This document shows, in pieces, positions 26,957 through 38,531 of a DNA stretch of 59,611 bases. The stretch is taken from NCBI GenBank assembly GCA_944380315.1, contig CALWHG010000071.1, positions 1 to 59,611 of the forward strand, written 5' to 3'. Origin of the DNA: an uncultured Lachnospiraceae bacterium. GTDB lineage: Bacteria > Bacillota > Clostridia > Lachnospirales > Lachnospiraceae. A program made the position numbers and the translations under genes. A model generated the notes under the pieces. It was not told where the DNA came from. It made no database searches and saw only the letters and a program-made list of their open reading frames with translations. How positions within the stretch are numbered: the stretch's first letter is position 1; the number at the start of each line of letters is the position of its first letter.

Positions 26957-29900
26957 AAACATAGGCAACGCTGTAGGAGCATTAGATAATATAATTGGCA
27001 AAAGAGGAAATAAGGCAGACGATGCTCGATTAGAGGCGGCAACGTTATTAGAGGGCCTTGATCCGGCAATATCAAAGCTTATTTTTGATACGTCAGAGTT
27101 ATCAAAAAAGCAAAAGGCCAATTTTCTTGATACGGTGCAGTCCAGCGAAGCACACGAACAACTTACTAAAACTCTTACTACCACTTCCGCTGCCACAGTT
27201 ACTTACGGTGGGGTTCTTGAAGGCCTCAAGATACGTGCACTTCAGTTAGTCCAGACGATCAAGAGTCTTGTTACTGCTCTGATGGGTAATCCTTATGCTA
27301 TGGCAGCCGTAGGCGTTGCTGCCCTCGGCACAGCCATGTATGCTCTCATCAAACATCAGGAGCGTGTTCGCGAAGAAATATCCGCTGCGGCCGATGAGGC
27401 GGTAAGCAGGATAGACGAGATCAAGTCCGCCACTACTGAGATGGCTGACGTTGTTAAGAATGCTTCGTCCAGCTTTGCAGAATTGTCCAAGGGCGTTGAT
27501 ATGCTTACGGGCGAAAACCTGTATCTGGATAATGAGGATTACCAAGAGTTCCTGAGTATCAGTAATCAGATTGCAGACCTCTTCCCTACTCTGCCGCGCG
27601 TATACGATGCGAATGGCAATGCCATAGTAAACCTTGGCACAGATGCAGAGTCAGTGGCGGCAAGCCTGAATGAACTGTATGAGCAGCAAAAACGAATTAA
27701 TGATCTTGAGATAGTCGACGAACTGCCGGCGATATTCAAAGAGGCACAGGCAAGCTCCAGAGAATATGCACTCAGCATACTGGATCTTGAGAAAGAGTAT
27801 GAAGCTCTTAAGAAAGAGCAGGAATACTATACCGGCGGCGGGTTCCAGAAGGATGTGGACGAGATTCTTGGTCGGTTCCACGGATTGCCGGATAATGAGG
27901 CTGAGCTTGGATTCTCGATCAATATCATGGATGAGGCCGAGTATAAGAAAGAACTCGACCGCATAACTAAGACGCTTAAGAGCTTGGATGTTGATTTTGA
28001 CTATGAGGAATTGCCGTCCATAGATGAGTCATTCGTAGCTACGTTTACTATTAGCGACGATGAACTCGACACTGCAATGGAGCATAACGCTGATGCGGTT
28101 CAAGCAGTAATTAATGACGTGACGGCTCAGACCAACAAGGCGTATGAAGCACTTGAGGTCGAGCGTCGTAAGCAAGAAGCGACATGGAACCAGTTCGCAG
28201 CAAACCTTTCCTCTGTACTTAATGTCGAGCTACAGTCGTATGCTATGGAAGATCAGGCGCAGAACGCTGTCCGCTCGATGGTCGGAAATATCAACTGGCA
28301 GGAACTGGTTGATGAGGGAATAATCTCTACCGGTGAAAAGGGCTTTGACCAGGCTATGGATTATATCCGAGATCATGCGATACGCCTTGTCAATGCAATG
28401 CCGCAGGAGATATCAGCTGCTTTGCAGAATAAGCTCGACTTTGAGTCCGGCAAAATAGACTACGATGAGTATAAAGAAACGGCACAGCAATTCCTTGATA
28501 TATTTGCCGAGGGATTTGATGAGGCCGACTATAATGACCTTGAAGATATACTGAGTAGTAAGCTTGCCGAAGCCTACGAAGATATCTTTGAGAAGGCCGC
28601 TGATGAGGCTTCTTATGATAAGCTGCTCGCCTTTATGGAAGAAAACGCCATAGATACTGCCGGCGAGATTGAAAAACTTAGTGTGGCACTTGGCGACGGC
28701 ACTCTCTCGGCCGAGGAAATGCAGGCTGCTCTATCAGCGTATGCAAATGACAATGCCATTGATCTGCTTAGTTCTAAAGTACAGACTCTTACTGATCGCT
28801 TCGCTACTTATAAAGAAGTGCTTGATACGGTCGAGACTGCACAGGATGAACTGAGTAAGTCAGGAGTCCTGACCGAAGAGACTGCGGCCATCCTCCAGGG
28901 TGAGTTTGGAAATTTGGATAAGATCCTAAAACTTACGACTCGTGGCTGGGAGCTTAATACAGAGGCTATAGATCACTACAATGAGCAGCAGCAAGCTGTT
29001 GTTCAAGGAAATATACTTTCTCAATTAAGCGCTCTGAAAGATAGACTCATCGACGTGGACCGTGAAATGGCCAACCTTTCCGGCGACGAGACGATGATGA
29101 CTGCTCTGCGAAATGAGCGTGATGATATAGAGGCCGAGATCCGGTCGTTGCTGAATCTACAGGCAGAAATCAACAATCTCTCTTCTACCTATAATCAATT
29201 CATCAATTCGTTTAGTGAAGAAGACGATTGGGCGAATTATGATACTATAGTCGGAAAGCTCGAAGAAGTTAAGGATCTGGCGAATAACGGAGACTGGGCA
29301 GATAATTCCATAAGAACATTTATAGAGTATATCTCTGGAATCGATGCATCGGATCTCATGGGTGATGACCTGAGAAATGCATATGCCGATGCAATGGCTC
29401 AGGCTGAGAAATATTTTACCACAGGCACAGAGGGAATAAGACACTTTGTGGCCGCAGCAGAAGAAGCTGGTTATGTTATCGACGGCGAATTCAAACTGGA
29501 TAATATTCCAAAGATGGCCGAAGATCTCGGCATGACCACTGATGCACTAACTGATATATTAAACGCAGTTCAGAGGACCGGAGACGTTAAAATTGAATTT
29601 AGCAACTGGTTCCCTGGTGCGAATGATATCAATACGATTCTGGACAACTATAAAACGCTGGCGGCATTAGTCCAGACCATAGAGGCCAGCGGTGGAGTCG
29701 TTGATCAGGAGACTCAAAGTGCACTGGACTTCTATCAGGAACAGCTGTATAGTCTCAAGGAGCTTCAAGATCAGATAAAGAGCTTTGATGCTGCTGGGCC
29801 TACTGGGCAGACTGAAGAATGGGCTCAAAGGATTCAGGAGAGCCTCGATTACTATGGTGTTTCCAAAGAGCAGATGCTCGAAGTAAATGTCAATGTAAAC

Positions 29901-32900
29901 TCCGAAGAACTCCAAAATCAGGTTGCTCAGTTTGCGGAAGAAAATGACACCTATGTACAGGTAGGCATGGATCCTGACTCAACCCTTTCTAAAGACATTG
30001 ATGACGTTGTAAGCGAAATTAGGACCATTCCTATTACGCTTAGTTCAACAAGTGTGGCAAAGGTTCGGAGTGAACTTGACACTCTGTTTAAGCCTCGCAA
30101 TGTTTCCATTGGGAATATCAATTCTTCGCTATCGGCCAATAGAAATACAAGCATATTCAGGATCCCTCAAAGTAGGTGGCGTGGATCTGCGGCATTTAAT
30201 TCTGGAAAGATAACGGCGGGATATCGCGGTCCGGCTCTTGTTGGCGAGCTTGGCAAAGAGCTTCTTGTTCGTAATGGCGTGGCCATCCCGGTCGGTGTTG
30301 GTGGCGCCGAGATGATCAATGTCCAAAAGGATGATATCATCTTCAACCATCGGCAGACTGCGGAGCTTGAGAAGAACGGACGGATCAATTCCAGAGGGAA
30401 GGCTTTCGCCGAAGGTACGGGCGCCTTTGCAAATGGAATTCAAAGCGGCAGGCAGTCGGGTAATGCTGGAAATATCCCCGTATCCAATGTAGATATAGAG
30501 CGCGCCGAAAAAGCCGCTGAAGAAGCAGCGAAGGCCGCCAAGAAAGCATCCGAAGCGTCTAAGAGTGTCAAGGCAGACTCTGAGGAGACCTATGATTATT
30601 TCGAGAGAATGATCGAGGTCCTGGAAAATGGCGTCGACTATATAGATTCTGTACTCGAAAACATCAATGGTTCTATGGCCAAGAATCCACTTATAGACAA
30701 ACAGATGTCTTATGTCAAGGCGGAGATCGCAGGTTATACTGAGGCCATTGGCATGTATCAAGGCCTTGCGGACCAGGCTTTGGCCAAACTACCCGGCGAA
30801 ATACAGGAGAAGATCCGCGCCGGAGCTGTTGAAGTAGCCAAGTATATGTCTGAAGGCGATGAGTCTATACTTACTGCCATAGATGAATATACTCAGTGGG
30901 ACGATAAAGTCCAGGATTGTCGCAAGAGCATCGAGGAGCAAACCACAGCCCTTCGGAAAATGGCAAAGCTCAAGTTCGACAATATTATCGACGACTTCGA
31001 GAAACTGAACGATATATACTCTGGGTCAAACGACTTGCTGGATGGACAGATAGGGCTTCTCGAAGAGGCTGGACTTGAGGTCGGTGAGGAATTTTACCGG
31101 GCGCAGGCCACCAACTCCGAAAGACTTCTGGCAACTCTGGAGCAGCAACGATCTGCCGCAGTCAAGGCCTTTGAACAGGCGCTAACGTCTGGCGATATTC
31201 GTAAAGGTGATGAGCAATATACGGAAATGTTGTCCACTCTTATGGATATCGACTCGGCGATACTGGACGCAAAGACTGACGTAGAAAAGTTCAATAATGC
31301 CGTCCTGCAATTAAAGTGGGATAGGTTTGATAGTCTGCAGGAGCAGTTTCAAAATATAGACGACGAACTCAGTAATTTATACGAATTGTTCTCAGCGGAG
31401 ACTGATATCAAGGTGTCTGATCGCCACGGGACTTGGACCGAGGAAGCCCTTGCGCAGCTTGGCCTGCTTTCACAGCAATATGAGGTGAATAAGCTTCAGG
31501 CTGAACAGTATGCCGAGGCACAACGGGATCTCGAACAGATGTACCGTGCTGGTCAATATACTACTACTGAATATATCGAGAAGCTCGCAGAGCTTAAAAA
31601 TGGTCAGTGGGACGCCATAGATGCTTATCGTGCTGCCGAAGACGCCATCATGCAACTTAACGAGGCGCGCGTCGAGGAAGAATGCGAAGCTATTCAGGAA
31701 GAAATAGATGCGTTCAAAGAACTTACCGATGCCCAGATAGAAGCACTTGAGGCGGCCGAGGATCTACACGATTACCAAGTATCTATCAGTGAAAAGACCA
31801 AAGATATTGCAGACATACAGCGTCAGCTCGCAGCCATGCAAAATGATGATACTGCGGCAACTGTGGCGAAGCGTAAACGCCTTGAAGAGGAACTGGCGGA
31901 AGCGCAAAAGGATCTTGCTGAGTTTGAAAGGGATCACAGAGTCGAAGAACAGACCAATGCTCTTAACGATCAGTATGAGGAATACGAGAAACGCAGAGAA
32001 GAAGAAATGGAAGCCCTGCGTAAGACTCTTGAAGACCGAGAAAACATCATTCTTCAGTCCATGAATCAGGTCAAGGATAACGCTACCGTTATCGGTGATC
32101 AGATAGATCTCATGGCTAAAGAGCACGGTCTCAATATCTCCGACACTATCGTAGATTCCTGGAATTCCGGCAGCAACGCCATAGCGGGGTACAATGATCA
32201 ACTTACGGCAAGCACAAGCAATTTTATCAGTCAGTTGAATGAGGTCGAAGAAGCTGCAAAGAGGCTACAGGATCGTGCGGATCAAGTTTCTATGTCTCTG
32301 TCACATATGTTTACGCACAATGCTCAGTCCATAGTGAATGAGATCCAAGCAGGTTACGATTCTATTAAAGATGTTGATACCTCGGCGGATGTCTGGGTTG
32401 ATAAGAATGTCCCGAGTGGTAGTTCTTCTGGCGGCAGCGGCTCTACTACTATTGTTGGTAATATCAAGGATAGTTTCCAGGACGCTGTGACAGAGGCGGT
32501 GGATCAACTTGGTAAATATACATTCAGTCGGCCCGAGCCAGGGCTGGTAGAAGCATATGATGGATCCGGCAATCTTGTCGGCACATATACGTTGGATGAG
32601 GCCAAGAAGCTGTTCGGTTCCATGTTGAAATTCGCTAAGGGTGGCATCGTTGAGGATACTAAGTCTCCTCTTAACCAGATTGCCAAGTCCCTCGGCGAAG
32701 ATACTCTCGTTGCGGCGAAGGTCGGTGAGGGAATACTTACGCCGGGCCAAACGAAAGCCATGCTCGCGCTCGCACCGATCCTTGAACAATTCAAGTCTTC
32801 ATTTGAGGATCTGCGTCGGAATGACTCGGGCAATGCCCCGTCCTCTTCTTCTCGCCCTTCTATGACTATCAACGTGGAGAAAATGGTCAACGTCGAAGGC

Positions 32901-33005
32901 AATGTAGACGATAACAATGTAGATAAGATAGCTAAAGTAGCCAAATCTGAGATAAATAAATTCATGACTAAATGGAATAGAGATTTAAAGTATAACGGAT
33001 ATTAA
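26957..33005 (+). CDS. Tape measure protein, exon 2
   Basis: The frame is open from 26928 to TAA 33003-33005; by the preferred splice model exon 2 begins at 26957. It starts with the end of the tape-measure core and a membrane segment (NPYAMAAVGVAALGTAMYAL), then over 1,500 residues of helical coiled coil. A Gly/Ser linker (SGGSGSTT, about 32424) and a conserved C-terminal module (FAKGGIVEDTKSPLNQIAKS ... VAAKVGEGILTPGQTKAML) complete it. A beta/Gly region (RWRGSAAFNSGKITAGYRGP, about 30175) interrupts the coils. With exon 1 the protein would be about 3,333 aa. It sets tail length and is ejected with DNA. Confidence 0.85.
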
Positions 33006-33061
33006 TCCGTCAATATGGCCGTGCCCGTCATACGGTGCGGCCGTAATAATATGGTTTACAC

Positions 33062-33098
33062 AAGAGACAATAACAAGATGTGTCTCTTATTTTTTTTA
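33062..33098 (+). terminator. Rho-independent terminator
   Basis: AAGAGAC (33062-33068) pairs with GTCTCTT (33082-33088), followed by ATTTTTTTTA. It lies between tape measure and distal tail genes. A smaller GC-rich hairpin lies around 33014-33044. Confidence 0.75.
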
Positions 33099-33120
33099 CA
33101 TTAATATAGAAAGGTGGTGA

Positions 33121-33945
33121 ATGTGGTTGAATGTATTCGGGAGCGATATGTATTACGGTGGATTCCGGCTGTCCGATTTTGGACTTATGCTCTCTACTTT
33201 CTCATTAGAGGATGAAGAAGAGCTTGGCATGGATTATGAGGTTATTGAAGAGTTTGTCGGACACAATCCGGTTCCAATGTATCTTGGATCAGAATATACC
33301 AATAAACTCGAACTCACCACTACGATTATAAAGAGTCAATGCGGGCGGCGAAACTATGATGCTATGTTCACGGAGCATGAATGTCGCGAAGTTCTTCGGC
33401 AACTTACAGGGTTCCGTGGCTATAGAGATGTTCAGATCATTGCTGGAGATGCCAGCATGGATGAACTATATCATTTCCGGGCAAGAACTCGGAGCGTTTC
33501 GTATCTAAAGTACGGAGACGGTGTTGTTGGCATAATTCTGAATATGGAATGTGACTCGCAGTTCGCCTGGAGTCCGGAGCATGAATATAAGTATGAAATG
33601 AAAGCCGGAACGGTATATACTCTGATCAATATGTCGGATGATCTATATAACTACCTTTTGCCGACGGTCATCATTACAACGCCAACGGCCATAAATTCTT
33701 GGACATTCACTAATCTCACTGACGATAACTGGGAATCTACCATAAAGAATATAAAGGCGAATGAAGTCATTACAATGGATTCTGGTCGTTCAATGCTTAC
33801 TACATCTACACCGGATAGATATATGTTAAATGACTTCAATATGCACTTTATAAGACTGGTGGCGGGCCTGAATCAGTTTAAGACTGACCATGACTGCTCT
33901 CTCACTTTTAGGTATAGTCTACCGAGAAAGGTGGGCGTTGTATGA
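33121..33945 (+). CDS. Distal tail protein (Dit)
   Basis: 274 aa. The N-terminus (MYYGGFRLSDFGLMLSTFSL) and the central belt-like beta region (YLGSEYTNKLELTTTIIKSQ; LTGFRGYRDVQII) match the N-terminal ring domain of siphovirus distal tail proteins. A C-terminal galectin-like half begins near residue 165. It sits between tape measure and Tal genes, the invariant place for Dit, and forms the hub joining tube and tip. ATG 33121 follows AAGGTGGTG. It overlaps the Tal gene by 4 bases. Confidence 0.78.
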   Translation: MWLNVFGSDMYYGGFRLSDFGLMLSTFSLEDEEELGMDYEVIEEFVGHNPVPMYLGSEYTNKLELTTTIIKSQCGRRNYDAMFTEHECREVLRQLTGFRGYRDVQIIAGDASMDELYHFRARTRSVSYLKYGDGVVGIILNMECDSQFAWSPEHEYKYEMKAGTVYTLINMSDDLYNYLLPTVIITTPTAINSWTFTNLTDDNWESTIKNIKANEVITMDSGRSMLTTSTPDRYMLNDFNMHFIRLVAGLNQFKTDHDCSLTFRYSLPRKVGVV

Positions 33946-36900
33946 GAAGTATCATATATGGGCCGAATAAATATGACAATGTGACTCCGCCAGAGTTCGT
34001 GCTGTGTAAGGCCAGCGGCGATCGAATCGGAGTCATAAGATGTGCTGAAAAGTCGGGAACGTTTAAATTCAACGCGTACAATGAGATCTCCTTTTCTACC
34101 TATATGAATATAGATAATGAAAGGAATCCATACTATGACAGCGTCGTTGAAATGCAACACGTCGAATTACCGACCATCGGGCGATATGTAATCAGCGATG
34201 TACAGGTGCGCTCCGAGGCGACTGACTTTGAGTACAAAGAGGTAACGGCTTTATCGGAAGAAGTTTTGCTTGCTCAGAAATATATAGAGCTTTTCTATAT
34301 AAATATGGGTACAGTAGAAAGTATTGATGGAGTGTGTTTGTACGATCAGGCAAATCCAGATAAGAGCCTCATGCATCTCGTACTGGAAAAGTGTCCCGAC
34401 TGGACGGTTGGTCATATAGATCATAGCCTTATAACCATACAGCGAAGCTTTCAGATCGACCGGCAAGACGTATATTCGTTTCTTGTCACAAATGTCGCGG
34501 AAGCATTCGGCTGCGTTTTCATATTCAATTCGATCAATCATACCATAGATATTTACCCCGAGGACATCGTTGGCAGCGAGACAAATATTATCATATCTTA
34601 TGATAACCTTGCTCTGTCTACAGATATTTCTGGGAACATAGACGACATAAAAACCTGTCTTACCATTACCGGGGCAGATGATCTTAATGTCCGTGAGGTA
34701 AATATGGGATATGATAGGATCTATAATATGGATTATTTTCATTCTCTCGACTATATGTCCCAAGGTCTGTATGATGCATACACGGCCTGGATGAAGAAAT
34801 GGAACGACAATGTAGATACTTATGAAGATCTTATAACGGAGTATCAAGGCTATTATGAGGATCTCCACGAAATCACCGAGGAACGTCGACCAGAAGATCC
34901 CGATAGCACAGATTGGAAACTTTACGGTCTCAATCCACTCAAAGAGAAGCTTGCCGCATATGAATCTCAACAGGCTGTTCTGATCAAGGCAGGTTATGGA
35001 AATGTGGACAGCGAGTTTTATGAGAGCATGTATCTGCCGGTCTATAATCAGATTCAGGCAATAAATTCTCAAATCACTGTCGTACAGGCTGAAATAGATG
35101 GAATAACCGCAAAGCAAAATGCGCTTAGCGAGCAGATGGCGGCTATCATCGATGATCTGGCGATGCAGAAGAATTTTACTTCGGCACAGCTCATGGAGCT
35201 TACAAAGTTTATCCGCGAAGAAGAACTTACGTCTGACAATTATATTGTTACTGACACTATGACAGAATCCGAGCGTATGGACATGTTGAAGGATATGCTT
35301 GCATACGGTCAGAAAGAACTTGCCAAGGTGGCACAGCCCTCTCTCACTTTCTCATTAAATATGGCTAATATCTTTGCCAATAAAGCCTTCAACAAAGTGT
35401 CTGACGGGTTTGAACCGGGAAACTATATACATGTTATCATTCGAGATGATTATATAGTAAAAACCAGGTTGTTGACGATGAGTGTTAACTTCCTGGATCC
35501 GAACGACTTTTCGGCGACATTCTCCAATATGTTCAAGGTCAAAGGCCAGCAACTATACGAAGAAATCTCCGAAGCGCTTAAACTCGCCCAAGATGCGGCG
35601 ACATCGGTATCGTTTAATGCGTCGTATTGGGATAAGGCCAATAAAGAAGCTACTAATATTGGTAAGATGCTCGCAGAAGGACTTCTTGGTGCGGGACAGG
35701 TGATCCATACATCCAGCGCAGACGTAACCATGGATGACAGGGGCATGTTTATCAAAGCCACAGAAGATGCGCAATATCCGGATGACGGGGTATTTATTGG
35801 TGGTGGGCAGATATTGTTTTCGGATGACGACTTCAAGACTGTCCGTACAGCTCTCGGCCGGGTTAAATATACAAAGCAAGGAACCACATATAATGACTTC
35901 GGCCTTTTAGCGGACTTTGTGATTGCCGGTTATATTGCCGGTTCATATATAGAAGGTAATACATTTGATAACGGTAATGGTACGTTTCATGTTGATCCGA
36001 ATGGAAATCTGACTGCAACAAATGCTACTGTCAAGGGAAAGATCCAGGCCGATTCAGGATATATCGGCGGAGCGAATGGCTGGACTATAGTCACCGGAGC
36101 CATCTATTCTGGTAATAAATCGTCTGTAGACAGTACTGCTGACGGCACATATCTTGGGGCTGGTACGGGTATCAATATAGGCAATGCCGACAAGTATCTC
36201 AAGTATAAGAATGGACAGCTTACGGTCAAAGGAACTATCGAAGCTGACTCTGGGCATCTTGGTGGAACAAACGGTTGGACTATTGCCAGTGGGAAGATCT
36301 ATTCTGGTACCAAGGATTCTTACGGAAAGAATGTCAATGGAGTATATCTTGGCACGGATGGCATAGATATCGGAAGCTCTACTCGATATATGCGCTATAA
36401 AGACGGCAATCTGAATGTCAGTGCATCCATAAGTGGGTCAACGATCACGGGAAGCCACATCTCTGGCGGTAGCATTCAAGGCGGGCAAGGTATGTTTGAG
36501 GTGAACGATGAGCGTGTGTACATCGGCGGATTTGAGTGTCGATATGCCTGGGGACGTGACATACTTCAAAGTTCTGATGGGCAATGTGGGATTTCTGCTG
36601 ATCCTCCCGGTGGCGGAAAGTTCTGGATATGGGCCGGTTATGCCAGTGCGGATGACTATGATTTTGCTGTAAATGATGGTGGACAGTGTTGGGCCAGGGA
36701 CTTTGGACTCGTGGGTCATGACTGGACTTTGCGAGCCTGGGTGCAACGAGTAGAACAGGCGTTGAAAGATCTTGGCGAATCTATTGGATGTTCATCTGGC
36801 GATAGCTGTGATGACTGGTGTGACGATTCATGCGATTCTTGCGACGGTGGCAGTGGTTGTCTTTGTGATGGTGACTGCGACGGTTCCGGCTGTCTCTGTG

Positions 36901-36953
36901 ACGGTGATACAGGATGTGGATATGATGGCGGCTGCGGCCCCGGTACGGAATAA
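33942..36953 (+). CDS. Tail-associated (Tal) endopeptidase-type tail protein with Cys-rich C-terminus
   Basis: 1,003 aa. The first ~370 residues match the prophage endopeptidase tail hub (gp27-like; YYDSVVEMQHVELPTIGRYV), followed by helical coils (about 300-450) and a second hub-like part (FEPGNYIHVIIRDDYIVKTR). Beta-fibre repeats follow, including two copies of a unit like ADSG-GG-NGWTI-G-IYSG (about 36048 and 36243). The final ~55 residues (codons 36789-36950) hold 12 cysteines among Asp, Gly and Ser, with GSGCLCDGD repeated twice. The gene for a radical-SAM/SPASM enzyme starts 17 bases downstream, suggesting this tail is its substrate (inference). Disulfide or metal binding without modification is the alternative. 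Confidence 0.8.
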   Translation: MRSIIYGPNKYDNVTPPEFVLCKASGDRIGVIRCAEKSGTFKFNAYNEISFSTYMNIDNERNPYYDSVVEMQHVELPTIGRYVISDVQVRSEATDFEYKEVTALSEEVLLAQKYIELFYINMGTVESIDGVCLYDQANPDKSLMHLVLEKCPDWTVGHIDHSLITIQRSFQIDRQDVYSFLVTNVAEAFGCVFIFNSINHTIDIYPEDIVGSETNIIISYDNLALSTDISGNIDDIKTCLTITGADDLNVREVNMGYDRIYNMDYFHSLDYMSQGLYDAYTAWMKKWNDNVDTYEDLITEYQGYYEDLHEITEERRPEDPDSTDWKLYGLNPLKEKLAAYESQQAVLIKAGYGNVDSEFYESMYLPVYNQIQAINSQITVVQAEIDGITAKQNALSEQMAAIIDDLAMQKNFTSAQLMELTKFIREEELTSDNYIVTDTMTESERMDMLKDMLAYGQKELAKVAQPSLTFSLNMANIFANKAFNKVSDGFEPGNYIHVIIRDDYIVKTRLLTMSVNFLDPNDFSATFSNMFKVKGQQLYEEISEALKLAQDAATSVSFNASYWDKANKEATNIGKMLAEGLLGAGQVIHTSSADVTMDDRGMFIKATEDAQYPDDGVFIGGGQILFSDDDFKTVRTALGRVKYTKQGTTYNDFGLLADFVIAGYIAGSYIEGNTFDNGNGTFHVDPNGNLTATNATVKGKIQADSGYIGGANGWTIVTGAIYSGNKSSVDSTADGTYLGAGTGINIGNADKYLKYKNGQLTVKGTIEADSGHLGGTNGWTIASGKIYSGTKDSYGKNVNGVYLGTDGIDIGSSTRYMRYKDGNLNVSASISGSTITGSHISGGSIQGGQGMFEVNDERVYIGGFECRYAWGRDILQSSDGQCGISADPPGGGKFWIWAGYASADDYDFAVNDGGQCWARDFGLVGHDWTLRAWVQRVEQALKDLGESIGCSSGDSCDDWCDDSCDSCDGGSGCLCDGDCDGSGCLCDGDTGCGYDGGCGPGTE
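36789..36950 (+). other. Cys/Asp/Gly-rich C-terminal segment, candidate radical-SAM substrate
   Basis: Twelve cysteine codons in 54, in patterns such as CDDWCDDSCDSC and two GSGCLCDGD repeats, ending CGYDGGCGPGTE. Spacing resembles Cys-rich core peptides modified to thioethers by SPASM maturases, but here the core would be fused to a 950-residue virion protein instead of a short leader. Confidence 0.6.
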
Positions 36954-36970
36954 TAAGAATAAGGAGGACT

Positions 36971-38311
36971 ATGGACAATATATTGGCAGGACACCAAGGC
37001 GTATGGAATATCTTGGGCCGTCAAACATATAATGGTAACTTAAAATATAAATACTCACTATATACTCTCTCTTTGGAAGTTTCAGAGGGATATTTGCTAT
37101 ATAACGATCTGACAAAGCAGCTCATTTTATTGGATAAGGCTCAGTATGAGACGCCGACAGATGGTATGGTTAAGTATCTTGTAGAGCAATGGTTTATGAC
37201 GCCAGAATATACGGATGATTACGGAATATTCTACACGGTATATCAGGCATATAAGACGGTGAATAAGCGTAAGACTTATGGCAAAATAAATCTCTGTACG
37301 ATATTTCCGACCACTGGATGCAATGCTCAATGTCCTTACTGTTATGAAAAAGGCATGGAGTCAAAGAATATGTCCGAACAGGTTGCGGATGATCTGGTGG
37401 CTTGGTTAAAGACTCGCACGGCAAGTACTTTGCATGTTAAATGGTTTGGTGGCGAACCGTTGTGTAATAAGCCTATCATTGACCGGATCTGTCAACGGCT
37501 TCAGGTGGAAAACATAGACTTCTATTCTTCTATCACTACCAATGGATTACTGTTTGAAGAGGATGAAGTAGACAAGTATATAAACCAGTGGCATCTGCGG
37601 CAGGCGCAAGTTACGATTGATGGGACACATGATGTATATATCGCTACGAAGAATTTTAAGTCTTTTACTGGTGATGCATATGAGAAAGTGCTGTCAAATG
37701 TTGAAATGCTGTCCAAGGCGGGGGTCCGTGTAAACATACGCACTCATATCACCGGCGAAAATAAGCAGGATATCTTGGCGCTTGTTGATGAGCTTACGGA
37801 GCGATACAAGAATAATTCGCGCGTAATCGTCTATACTCATCCCCTGTATGAGGGATGCGGAGAGATAGAAACATTCTCAGACGAGGAGCGAGCCTTGGTA
37901 TATCGAAACTACAGAGAAGTATCGGCTGTCATTAATGCGACCGGTGCTGGGCCAAGGTACTCTATTGAAAGATTTCGGACTACTCATTGCATGGCGGATG
38001 ACGGGCGTAGTATGTGCGTCAATCCTGATGGCGGTTTGAGTCTTTGCGAACATCACCCGTGGGACGAATTATATGGAAACATATATGATGACAATTATGA
38101 TAAAGCCATCTTGGATAGTTGGCTTGAGCCTGCAATAGATTCAGTGGAATGTATCAAGTGTTGTCTGCGGCCCTCATGTCTTAGACTTGCGAAATGCCCG
38201 GTGGATGAGATATGTACGGCACAGACTATTGAGTATAAATTGAATAAGACGTACCTGGCTATGACAAATGCATATAGTAGATACAAACAGAATACGGAGA
38301 AAATCGAATAA
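36971..38311 (+). CDS. Radical SAM/SPASM peptide maturase
   Basis: 446 aa, ATG with AAGGAGG upstream. Residues about 25-100 look like a PqqD-type recognition domain (YSLYTLSLEVSEGYLLYNDL). The radical-SAM barrel carries CxxxCxxC in TTGCNAQCPYCYEKG (Cys 117, 121, 124), then the GGEP motif (VKWFGGEPLCN) and ITTNGLLF. The SPASM region (about 340-420) has CMADDGRSMCVNPDGGLSLC and CIKCCLRPSCLRLAKCP, enough cysteines for auxiliary [4Fe-4S] clusters. Such enzymes form thioether or C-C links in ribosomal peptides, or activate sulfatases; no sulfatase is present. It sits between two tail genes in one operon, so its target is probably a virion protein. Confidence 0.88.
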   Translation: MDNILAGHQGVWNILGRQTYNGNLKYKYSLYTLSLEVSEGYLLYNDLTKQLILLDKAQYETPTDGMVKYLVEQWFMTPEYTDDYGIFYTVYQAYKTVNKRKTYGKINLCTIFPTTGCNAQCPYCYEKGMESKNMSEQVADDLVAWLKTRTASTLHVKWFGGEPLCNKPIIDRICQRLQVENIDFYSSITTNGLLFEEDEVDKYINQWHLRQAQVTIDGTHDVYIATKNFKSFTGDAYEKVLSNVEMLSKAGVRVNIRTHITGENKQDILALVDELTERYKNNSRVIVYTHPLYEGCGEIETFSDEERALVYRNYREVSAVINATGAGPRYSIERFRTTHCMADDGRSMCVNPDGGLSLCEHHPWDELYGNIYDDNYDKAILDSWLEPAIDSVECIKCCLRPSCLRLAKCPVDEICTAQTIEYKLNKTYLAMTNAYSRYKQNTEKIE

Positions 38312-38511
38312 TGGTCAAGGATTATTTCATTTTTAGAAATGTAATCAAGGAGAATATACAACAGAGCGGTCTCGATATCGGGGTCGCTCTTTTCATTTTA
38401 AAAGATATTGTAAGTGATTTGGAAAAGACCTGCGGAGATCAGATTCAGCGGGAAATTGCGCAAGAAGAGAGTCGCAAGAAATCTGCAGAAAAGTCTGAGC
38501 AGGATTCTTAA
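38311..38511 (+). CDS. Small helical protein coupled to the radical SAM gene
   Basis: 66 aa (MVKDYFIFRNVIKENIQQSG; helical Lys/Glu end). Its ATG shares one base with the stop of the maturase gene (TAATG), so translation is coupled. Small proteins like this are common between tip and fibre genes of Clostridia phages. A helper role for the maturase is possible but not shown. Confidence 0.55.
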   Translation: MVKDYFIFRNVIKENIQQSGLDIGVALFILKDIVSDLEKTCGDQIQREIAQEESRKKSAEKSEQDS

Positions 38512-38531
38512 TTGTAACGAAAGGGGTAAAT

